Source: Hydrogenimonas sp. (GTDB lineage: Bacteria > Campylobacterota > Campylobacteria > Campylobacterales > Hydrogenimonadaceae). Taken from it: DNA of 7,806 bases. The position numbers were made by a program, and so were the translations under genes. Shown one piece after another: positions 1 to 5,440 of this stretch; positions within the stretch are counted from its first letter, which is position 1; each line of letters opens with the position of its first letter. The notes under the pieces are model-generated. The model was given only the letters and a program-made list of their open reading frames with translations. It did no database searches and was not told where the DNA came from. The stretch covers positions 1 to 7,806 of the forward strand of contig NZ_JAOZOZ010000072.1 in the NCBI RefSeq assembly GCF_029933015.1, written 5' to 3'.

Positions 1-600
1 GAAACGCGCCGGAAGCGGAAAGCTCTCTTTTTCGAGAATTTTCGCGATCGCTTCGACCTCCTTTTCGATCCGCTCGTCGTAAGCGAGGCGGCATTCGGGT
101 TTTTCCCGCTCGTAAACCTCGATCACCTTTTTAAAAAGTTCTTCTATGCCCGTTTTCTCTTTCGCCGACGTGGCGACACCGGGAACACCCGTGATTTTTC
201 CGAATTTTTCCGTATCGATGGCGCCGCCGAGTTTTGTGACTTCGTCGTACATGTTGAAAGCGATCACGATCTTTTTTTCGAGCCGACACAGTTGCAGGGT
301 CATATTGAGATTCCGTGCCAGAGCGTTCGCGTCCACGACGTTGAGAATCACATCGTAATCCTCCCGAAGCAGATAGTTTTTCGTCACTTCCTCCTCGGGG
401 GTGTAGGTCTCCAGCGAATAGATCCCCGGCAAATCGATCATCTCGATTTGGTAGTCCCCTCGTGTGAGCGTGATCTTCTTGTACTCCACCGTGACGCCGG
501 GAAAGTTTCCCACATGCAGATGGGCCCCGCTGATGGCGTTGATCAGGGCGCTCTTGCCTACATTGGGCTGGCCCACCAGGGCGACTTTGATCGTTTTCAC
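1..600 (-). CDS. feoB: FeoB ferrous iron transporter, N-terminal GTPase domain (partial, cut by window edge)
   Basis: First 200 residues of FeoB, the inner-membrane Fe(II) permease; the membrane part lies beyond the left edge. All G-protein motifs are visible: G1 GQPNVGKS (residues 10-17), G2 Thr37 in NFPGVT, G3 DLPG (56-59), G4 NMYD (116-119) and G5 SAK (145-147). They are followed by the start of the helical GDI-like region. The start is a GTG at 600, because it sits directly before the G-domain's first strand and its GTGA overlaps the feoA stop, which implies translational coupling. The frame stays open to base 1 with no damage. Being last in this run of genes, it supplies the uptake step for the iron that the upstream genes appear to store or move. 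Identification is very secure; only the C-terminal integrity cannot be seen. Confidence 0.97.
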   Translation of the reverse strand, partial: MKTIKVALVGQPNVGKSALINAISGAHLHVGNFPGVTVEYKKITLTRGDYQIEMIDLPGIYSLETYTPEEEVTKNYLLREDYDVILNVVDANALARNLNMTLQLCRLEKKIVIAFNMYDEVTKLGGAIDTEKFGKITGVPGVATSAKEKTGIEELFKKVIEVYEREKPECRLAYDERIEKEVEAIAKILEKESFPLPARF

Positions 601-821
601 GCTTCCACCTCCACACTGTCGGCTTCCTCTTTGCGAAGGGCCAGCCGCGTATCGCCCGCCTCGATTTCGAAGGTTTGATTCGCCAGCGTATGATTGAGAA
701 GCCTCACTCTCTCGCCCTTGACGACCCCCAGGGCGTGAAGACGGCTTCTTATCGCTTCGTTTTTTGCCCGGATTCTCCGTATCCGGGCCCTTTTTTTCAA
801 CGGCAGTTCACTCAAACTCAT
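597..821 (-). CDS. feoA: FeoA, small SH3-like partner of FeoB
   Basis: A 74-residue protein of normal FeoA length. FeoA is a cytoplasmic SH3-fold protein needed for FeoB function. Visible family features are the N-terminal SLSELP stretch, the central LHALGVVKGERVRLL segment (about residues 28-42) and a C-terminal beta region with the pattern F-E-I-E...R-L-A-L-R, ending in acidic residues. The ATG at 821 overlaps the stop of the upstream ATPase gene (ATGA, 818-821), and its own TGA overlaps the GTG of feoB (597-600), so ATPase, feoA and feoB are very probably translated as a coupled set. The N-terminal third is unusually basic (KKRARIRRIRAK). This is known family content; the physical coupling to a P-type ATPase gene is the unusual part. 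Confidence 0.95.
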   Translation of the reverse strand: MSLSELPLKKRARIRRIRAKNEAIRSRLHALGVVKGERVRLLNHTLANQTFEIEAGDTRLALRKEEADSVEVEA

Positions 822-2938
822 GCTCTCTTCTCCTTTCGCTTTTTTCTCTCTTTTTCCAGCCGGACGCCGCCCAGCGAGACACCCAGCAATCCAACGGTGG
901 TGCCGTTGTGCAAGACGGCCGTCGCCAGCGGCGAGAGTCTGCCCAGTACGGCGCCAAGAAGGATCATCGTGTTGATCCCGACGGTGGCGCCGAAATTGGC
1001 GTGAATGAGCGAAAGCGTTTTGACGGCCAGTTCCTTGGCTTCGGCCACCCCTTCGATATCGTCTTTGAGAAGCTCGATATCGGCGCTGACCTTGGCGATA
1101 TTGGCCCCTTTGCTCATGCAGACACTCACGTCCGCCCGGCTCATCGCCGGCGCGTCGTTGATCCCGTCGCCGACAAACGCCACCTTCGCACCCTCCGATT
1201 TGAGGCGCTCGATGATCTGCGCCTTCATGGTCGGTTTGAGGTCGGCGTAAACTTCGTCGATACCGGCCTCTTCGGCGATCCGTCTGGCTTTGGCTTCGAT
1301 GTCTCCGGTGAGCATCACCGTCTTTTTGACGCCGAGTTCCTTGAGGCGCGCGACGACTTCGGAGGCGTTCTCCCTGACCCTGTCGCGCATGCCGACGGTT
1401 CCCAGAAGTTTGCCGTCGTAGGCGACATAGAGAATCGTCTTGCCCTCCAGAAGGCACGCTTCGATCTTCTTTTCGTGGGCCGAAAAGTCGATACCGCTGT
1501 CCTCTTCGAGGAAATGGCGGCTGCCGATGAGCACCTCCTTGCCGTTGACTTCGGTCTGTACGCCGTGGGCGACGATGAATTTCACCTCTTCGTGGTGCAT
1601 GTGCGAAAAACCCCGCCGCTTGGCCTCTTCGACGACGGCATGGGCGATCGGGTGGAAATGGTGCTCCTCCGCGCTCGCGGCGAGGTTGAGCAGATCATCC
1701 TCGCTCCACGCTTCGTCGAAAGTCGAGACGCTCACCACTTCCAGCTCCCCGTAGGTGAGGGTGCCGGTCTTGTCGAAGACGAAGATATCGGCCTCCGCGA
1801 GGGCTTCGATGGCTTTGGGCCCTTTGATCAGGATCCCCTCCCGCCCCGCATAGGCGATGGAGGATTTGAAAGCCACCGGCGTCGCCAGCTTGAGCGCGCA
1901 CGAATAGTCCCCCTGAAGCACCGAAGCGACGGCGGACCAGTCCCGGTTGATCATCCAGGCGACACCGGCAAGCCCCAGTGTCACGGGCACCAGCTTGTCG
2001 GCAAGCCGTCTGGCCCGAAGCTCCACGGAAGATTTTTCGTTGAGCGTCGCCAAAATGTACTCTCTGATTCTGGCCGTCGCCGTTTCGGAACCGACCTTTT
2101 CCGCCCAAATCTTGATCTCCCCCTCGACCACGACGGTCCCGGATATGACCCGGTCGCCCCGTTCACGCAGCACCGGTTCGCTCTCGCCCGTCATGGCGAC
2201 CTGGTTGATCGTCGCGCTTCCTTCCACGATGTGGCCGTCCACGGGAATCGTATCCCCCGTCGAAACGACGACGATATCCCCGATCTTCAGATCTTCGACG
2301 GCGACTTTGACCGTTTCCACCTTGCCGCTTTCGCGCTTTTTCTGAACCCATGCCTCCCTGATCTCCGATTTGGCGAGTTCGGCAAGAAGCTCGTTGCTGC
2401 GCTGTTCGCTGCTCTCTTCGATATACTCCCCGACCTCCAGAAGAAAGTTCGTGCCGTTGGCGGCGAGGTAGTCCTTGCGTGCCGTACTGACACCCACGGC
2501 GGTCGCTTCGAGCACCCTCGAAGTGAGTCCTTCGGTGAAGAGCTCTCCGATGGCGTCACGATAGAGCGGCGAAGAGGCGAGCAGGGTAAAGAGAAGTTTC
2601 GCCGGATCGCTCGGTACCGCCTGGGCCAAAGCCAGCGCCCCGGCGGAGCGGACGATGCCGCTTTTTGGAGGTCGTTGGCGAAGCATCGCCTCGTCCAGCG
2701 CGTCGAGCGGATAGCGGGAGGGGTCGAAACGCTCCAGATGCGCTTCGATCTCCCGGATATCGGCGCCGTCAATGTAGAAGACGATGCTGCCCGCCGCTTC
2801 GGCGAGCCGCACATTTTTGACACCGCGTATCGCTCTTAGTTCGTTCAGCCAGGCTTCGTGATTGAAACGGCGTTTCAGGCACTCGCACCGGTAACGAAGT
2901 CTGTGCTTCGACCGATGGAGCGGACGGAATCGTTCCAT
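818..2938 (-). CDS. Heavy-metal P-type ATPase with non-CPC metal motif (P1B-6/FezB-like)
   Basis: A 706-residue P1B-type ATPase. Residues 10-75 form a degenerate HMA_2-like domain (HRLRYR at 12-17) without CxxC. The actuator domain has an intact TGES (250-253). The aspartyl phosphorylation site DKTGTLT begins at Asp389, HP is at 429-430, TGD at 544-546 and GDGIND at 590-595, so the ATP-driven cycle looks complete. The fourth core helix reads DYSCALKLATP (344-354): Tyr-Ser-Cys replaces the usual Cys-Pro-Cys, which excludes an ordinary copper or zinc exporter. As I recall, this SCA-type motif belongs to the P1B-6 group that includes the ferrosome ATPase FezB, where iron-linked transport is proposed. 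The membrane region before the actuator (about 93-175) is unusually polar, the nucleotide domain has a His-rich loop (443-449), and the C-terminus is strongly basic. It lies 4 bases after the Gly-rich gene and overlaps feoA by 4. The metal is inferred, not shown. Confidence 0.9.
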   Translation of the reverse strand: MERFRPLHRSKHRLRYRCECLKRRFNHEAWLNELRAIRGVKNVRLAEAAGSIVFYIDGADIREIEAHLERFDPSRYPLDALDEAMLRQRPPKSGIVRSAGALALAQAVPSDPAKLLFTLLASSPLYRDAIGELFTEGLTSRVLEATAVGVSTARKDYLAANGTNFLLEVGEYIEESSEQRSNELLAELAKSEIREAWVQKKRESGKVETVKVAVEDLKIGDIVVVSTGDTIPVDGHIVEGSATINQVAMTGESEPVLRERGDRVISGTVVVEGEIKIWAEKVGSETATARIREYILATLNEKSSVELRARRLADKLVPVTLGLAGVAWMINRDWSAVASVLQGDYSCALKLATPVAFKSSIAYAGREGILIKGPKAIEALAEADIFVFDKTGTLTYGELEVVSVSTFDEAWSEDDLLNLAASAEEHHFHPIAHAVVEEAKRRGFSHMHHEEVKFIVAHGVQTEVNGKEVLIGSRHFLEEDSGIDFSAHEKKIEACLLEGKTILYVAYDGKLLGTVGMRDRVRENASEVVARLKELGVKKTVMLTGDIEAKARRIAEEAGIDEVYADLKPTMKAQIIERLKSEGAKVAFVGDGINDAPAMSRADVSVCMSKGANIAKVSADIELLKDDIEGVAEAKELAVKTLSLIHANFGATVGINTMILLGAVLGRLSPLATAVLHNGTTVGLLGVSLGGVRLEKERKKRKEKRA

Positions 2939-2942
2939 CTTT

Positions 2943-3617
2943 CTATCCGTTCTCTTCTTCGATTTCCGCTTTGGCGTCTTCGTAGCGCTCTTTCATCTCC
3001 TCGATACCGGCCTGAAAGAGGGTCGTCGCTTTGGCGATCATCTTGAAAATCGTCTTCTGGGCGTTTTCGTTGGTCAGCAGATAGGCGCCCGCCGCACCGA
3101 TCAGCGCACCTTTGACGAAGTTGGCGGTATCGAAACCGTCCAGCAGGCCGCTGCCGACGGGGGGTGTCTGCGACGGCGCAGGGTTGGCCGCGTAGTAGGG
3201 GTTGGATGCGGCGTTCTGCATCGCCGCGGCCCTGGCGAGCGGATTGGCGTACCCGCCCCCCGCGCCGCCGTAGCCTCCGCCCATGCCGCGCATGCCGCCC
3301 TCTTGTCCCGCGCCGAAGCCGTAGCCCGTCCGGGCGCCGCCGGCACCGTAACCGCCCGCCGCACCGGCTTGTCCGTAACCCGCGCCGCCAAAGGCGCCAT
3401 ACCCGCCCGACGCTCCGGGCCCACCCTGTGCCGAGCCGTTCCTATCGGCTCCGTAGCCACCCTGGGCATAGGCACCCCCCTGCGGTGCGCCGTTTTGCCC
3501 GAAGCCCCGAGCGCCTTCATTCATGCCGCCGCCCTCTTCGTTCCGGTAGCCGCTATTGTTACCGTTTGCGCCTTCGCCGTTGCCCGTCATGCCGTTTTGG
3601 TTGGTTTTATTCTCCAT
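2943..3617 (-). CDS. Gly/Tyr-rich protein with C-terminal hydrophobic helix (DUF6110/YtxH-like tail)
   Basis: A 224-residue protein in two parts. Residues 1-125 are low-complexity, dominated by Gly, Ala, Asn, Gln and Tyr, with repeated GGYGA-type units (for example 53-57, 71-75, 88-92, 115-118), and probably disordered or self-assembling. A Pro/Asn linker (126-160) leads to a hydrophobic segment FVKGALIGAAGAYLL (167-181), then a long charged amphipathic helix (185-222) rich in Lys and Glu. The tail resembles small YtxH/DUF6110-type proteins that occur beside HMA and P-type ATPase genes in anaerobes; I recall this from memory and have not checked it. The start has a strong AAGGAGG (3624-3630) six bases upstream and overlaps the preceding gene by 11 bases. 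It was not recognised as a named gene. A scaffold or membrane-shaping role in an iron compartment is inference from context. Confidence 0.88.
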   Translation of the reverse strand: MENKTNQNGMTGNGEGANGNNSGYRNEEGGGMNEGARGFGQNGAPQGGAYAQGGYGADRNGSAQGGPGASGGYGAFGGAGYGQAGAAGGYGAGGARTGYGFGAGQEGGMRGMGGGYGGAGGGYANPLARAAAMQNAASNPYYAANPAPSQTPPVGSGLLDGFDTANFVKGALIGAAGAYLLTNENAQKTIFKMIAKATTLFQAGIEEMKERYEDAKAEIEEENG

Positions 3618-3939
3618 CGTTTTCCTCCTTCTTTTTTATGGTTCGTTCGATCTTTTCCGCCGCCTTCTGCGCGGCATAGACACCCAAAAACCCCGCGCCC
3701 ACGCCAAGCATGGCGCCAAGGTAGTCTCTTTGCCCCAGCGCATTGGCGCACCAGACCGCGCTCGAGGCGGCGATGCCGCCCTGCACGGCCAGACGCGAAG
3801 TCTCCAGCAGGGCATCCGAGCCGGAAATTTCACCCTTTTGATACCTGTCGTAACTCATGGATCCGCCGAAAACGGCCGAAAAAACCGTTCCGCTGACCAG
3901 ATAGCTTGTGACGCTTCGTTGTTCGATCGTATCGATCAT
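3607..3939 (-). CDS. Small Gly/Ala-rich membrane protein, MamC-like layout
   Basis: A 110-residue protein with hydrophobic stretches at about 12-30, 51-68 and 73-90, separated by a short loop YDRYQKGEISGSDALLE (30-46) that carries Lys, Asp and Glu, and ending in a charged Lys/Glu tail. The order of glycine-rich helix, K-G/R-x-I loop, Gly/Ala-rich second helix and amphipathic end resembles magnetosome protein MamC, as I remember it, whose acidic loop contacts magnetite. This is pattern resemblance only. The ATG at 3939 overlaps the previous stop (ATGA), and the 3' end overlaps the Gly-rich gene by 11 bases, so it sits inside a coupled block. A membrane component of an iron compartment is a reasonable inference; an unrelated glycine-zipper protein is the alternative. 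Confidence 0.87.
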   Translation of the reverse strand: MIDTIEQRSVTSYLVSGTVFSAVFGGSMSYDRYQKGEISGSDALLETSRLAVQGGIAASSAVWCANALGQRDYLGAMLGVGAGFLGVYAAQKAAEKIERTIKKKEENDGE

Positions 3940-4169
3940 CCTTTTTCGCCTTTCGTCTTCGCTTTCTCCCCGCTTTTCGCGGTAGCTTCGGGCTTGTCAT
4001 CCTCTTTGGTGACGCATTCGGCCGTTTTCCTGACCTTCTCCTTGATCTCTTCGGCCACCTCTTTGGCCTTTTGCGCCCCCTCTTTGACGCCTTCGGCGAT
4101 CTTCTCTTTCTTGTTTACGGCGACAACCACGGCGGCTCCGGCCACCACTCCCATCACAAACGGCAACAT
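3936..4169 (-). CDS. Small YtxH-like membrane protein
   Basis: A 77-residue protein with one N-terminal transmembrane helix (PFVMGVVAGAAVVVAV, residues 3-18) followed at once by NKKEK and a long Lys/Glu/Ala-rich amphipathic helix (about 20-50), then a polar Lys-rich tail. This is the general layout of YtxH-type proteins, with the charged part expected in the cytoplasm. The ATG at 4169 follows AAGGAG with five bases between. The stop overlaps the next ATG by four bases. Its first 20 residues match the 36-residue protein encoded just upstream (PF-x2-GVV-x-G), so the two are probably old duplicates that differ in tail length. Biochemical function is unknown; the GxxxG helix suggests helix packing in a shared membrane. 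Confidence 0.85.
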   Translation of the reverse strand: MLPFVMGVVAGAAVVVAVNKKEKIAEGVKEGAQKAKEVAEEIKEKVRKTAECVTKEDDKPEATAKSGEKAKTKGEKG

Positions 4170-4255
4170 ATCGATACTCCTTCACTTCTTTCACAGGCCA
4201 TGCCCGTCATCTTGAAGGCAACAGTCCGCGGCATCTACGCCGGGCTCTGCGCCAC

Positions 4256-4366
4256 CTACTTTTCGCTCTTTTTTTCGGCTTTCTCTTTCTCCTCTTTTTT
4301 GCCTGAAACCCACTTCACAAGGGCCCCGCCCACGACGACGCCCAGCGTAAAAGGTATCCATTGCAT
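4256..4366 (-). CDS. 36-residue single-helix membrane protein (short ORF)
   Basis: A very short gene that automatic callers may miss. It starts at the ATG at 4366 and ends at the TAG at 4256-4258. The protein begins MQWIPFTLGVVVGGALVKWV, giving one transmembrane helix (4-20), and ends in a Lys/Glu tail (22-36). Support for it being real: an AGGAGG at 4375-4380, eight bases upstream of the ATG; a start four bases beyond the stop of the ferritin-like gene; and N-terminal similarity to the next protein, including PF-x2-GVV-x-G. The ribosome site lies inside the final codons of the upstream gene, as in a coupled pair. No known name. It probably contributes a packing helix to the same membrane as its larger neighbour. 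Confidence 0.78.
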   Translation of the reverse strand: MQWIPFTLGVVVGGALVKWVSGKKEEKEKAEKKSEK

Positions 4367-4369
4367 CGC

Positions 4370-5086
4370 TTACGCCTCCTTGTCGTTTTTTGCGAGCTCC
4401 TCCAGGAGCTTCGGAATCAACACGGCACCGGCCGCACCTGCGGCCAGGCCGCCCCAGAAGGCCAGGTTGGTATTGGAGAGAAACTTCATCACTTCGCTCT
4501 GGTCGATCTCTCCCGCGGCAGCCCTTTTCATGAGATTTCCCACTTCCGAAAGTTGCGCGAGTATGCTTTCGTCGGCGATCTGGTGGCTCGAATAGGTCGA
4601 ATAGATCGCGTCGATATCCACCGGCGCGGCACTGTAGCGCTGCACGCACTGTCTGAAGGCGGGCAGATGGTGGTCGCGCGAAGCGGCCTGAAGCCGGTAG
4701 AGCACATCCTGGATATCGGGGTACTCGCGGGTATACATCAGCAGATTGTCGTACATCAGAACGTTGTCGATCTCCGCGGCGACACCCACTTCGCAGCACT
4801 CCACCAGCGTGGGGGGCAGTTCGATCTTTTCGTACCAGTTGTCGACGGGTTCGGGGACGCCGTACCTTCTTAGCAGCGGTTCCAGCGCGCTGTAGTGACG
4901 AATCTCGGCCTCCATGATATTCACGAAAGGATCGACGGGTCCGAAGGTGTCGATCGTCTTTCGGTAGGTTTCGTAAGCGTGAAACTCGTCGTAAATGGCG
5001 ATTCTGAGCACCTGGTGCAGAATCGGTTCGTCGTATTGGGGATCGACCCGCAGGCCGACCAGCAGATCCTCGTCGTAGTTTGTCAT
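4370..5086 (-). CDS. Ferritin-like (DUF2202-type) protein with C-terminal membrane anchor
   Basis: A 238-residue protein. Residues about 15-155 form a four-helix ferritin-like domain of the DUF2202 type. Candidate metal ligands are Glu34/Glu39 in the first helix, Glu61-x2-His64 in the second, Glu105 in the third and Asp138/His139/His140 before LPAF in the fourth. A spacer helix region follows, then a hydrophobic segment LAFWGGLAAGAAGAVLIP (208-225) and a charged end. The membrane anchor is not part of the usual domain and suggests that iron binding or oxidation happens at a membrane surface. I start at the ATG at 5086 because AAGGAGG lies seven bases upstream (5094-5100); a 25-residue longer reading begins inside the preceding gene and has no such signal. 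Neighbours are HMA_2-like and P-type ATPase genes. Whether the diiron site is complete is uncertain, because the fourth-helix ligands are not the textbook ExxH. Confidence 0.9.
   Translation of the reverse strand: MTNYDEDLLVGLRVDPQYDEPILHQVLRIAIYDEFHAYETYRKTIDTFGPVDPFVNIMEAEIRHYSALEPLLRRYGVPEPVDNWYEKIELPPTLVECCEVGVAAEIDNVLMYDNLLMYTREYPDIQDVLYRLQAASRDHHLPAFRQCVQRYSAAPVDIDAIYSTYSSHQIADESILAQLSEVGNLMKRAAAGEIDQSEVMKFLSNTNLAFWGGLAAGAAGAVLIPKLLEELAKNDKEA
4375..4380 (-). promoter_or_regulatory. Ribosome binding site for the 36-residue ORF
   Basis: AGGAGG on the minus strand, eight bases before the ATG at 4366 and embedded in the last codons of the ferritin-like gene. It is the main evidence that the very short ORF is translated. 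Confidence 0.75.
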
Positions 5087-5093
5087 CTTTTTT

Positions 5094-5100
5094 CCTCCTT
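5094..5100 (-). promoter_or_regulatory. Ribosome binding site fixing the start of the ferritin-like gene
   Basis: AAGGAGG on the minus strand, seven bases before the ATG at 5086. It decides in favour of this start over the longer reading that begins at 5161 inside the HMA_2-like gene. Confidence 0.85.
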
Positions 5101-5130
5101 TTTGTTGTTTGATACCGCCATTACAGGCCG

Positions 5131-5436
5131 TCAGCCGTTCATCCGTATCCTCTCGAGGCACGCTTCGATATTTTCACCGTTCACCAGGTCTTCCCACAGA
5201 TCTTTGGGGAGCTTCCGGTGATCGTAGTGGATCGTAACGGAACCGTTGAGCGGGTTGAGGCGAATCTTTTCGATCCCCTCGATACGCTCGGGGATCTCTT
5301 CGATATGCTCGATACGAAGGCCTTCGACCTTTTGGGTGATCTTCGGATCGACCCGGGCGCGAAGCCTGCCTCTGGTGTGCGAAAGTATCGTAAAGCAGGC
5401 GGCGATACGGGCCAGCTCCTCTTTTGAAATCTTCAT
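5131..5436 (-). CDS. Stand-alone HMA_2-like domain protein
   Basis: A 101-residue soluble protein with the pattern of an HMA_2-type ferredoxin-fold domain: SHTRGRLRARVD (19-30), a helix, EGIEKIRLNPLNGSVTIHYD (53-72), then a C-terminal helix. The GRLR signature and the G-S-V-T-I-x-Y-D strand are typical. The CxxC of ordinary copper chaperones is absent; the only Cys residues are at 14 and near 93. Similar domains occupy the N-termini of both P-type ATPases here, so this protein may dock with them or hand over a substrate. Ferrosome clusters are reported to encode a small HMA-type protein (FezC, from memory). It starts four bases after the CPC ATPase gene, with an AAGGAGG (5449-5455) twelve bases upstream, a rather long spacing. 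A second low-probability start could lie inside, but none has a better ribosome site. Confidence 0.88.
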   Translation of the reverse strand: MKISKEELARIAACFTILSHTRGRLRARVDPKITQKVEGLRIEHIEEIPERIEGIEKIRLNPLNGSVTIHYDHRKLPKDLWEDLVNGENIEACLERIRMNG

Positions 5437-5440
5437 CTGT

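Noticed and set aside
1..600. FeoB as a truncated stand-alone GTPase
   Set aside because: The frame is still open at base 1, so the shortness is caused by the window edge and not by a stop.
597..1457. Minus-strand frame of 286 codons ending in the FeoA sequence
   Set aside because: Only the last 74 codons are FeoA. The upstream part is an out-of-frame reading of the ATPase gene, so a fusion protein is not supported.
764..2839. Long plus-strand open frame of 691 codons
   Set aside because: It lies antisense to the second ATPase, has no recognisable domain, an Arg/Asp/His/Gly-heavy composition typical of a mirror frame in GC-rich DNA, and no ribosome site.
2943..3617. Gly-rich repeats considered as a DNA tandem repeat array
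   Set aside because: The repetition is in amino acid composition; unit lengths vary and the bases do not repeat in register.
4154..4234. Minus-strand 26-residue frame in the 86-base gap before the YtxH-like gene
   Set aside because: No ribosome site, overlaps the next gene in another frame, and the sequence resembles nothing; more likely untranslated leader.
4229..4242. CGGC/GCCG inverted repeat in the gap, considered as a terminator or attenuator
   Set aside because: Only a four-base stem with a six-base loop and no T run on the minus strand.
5087..5161. 25-residue N-terminal extension of the ferritin-like protein
   Set aside because: It overlaps the HMA_2-like gene and has no ribosome site, while AAGGAGG precedes the internal ATG at 5086.
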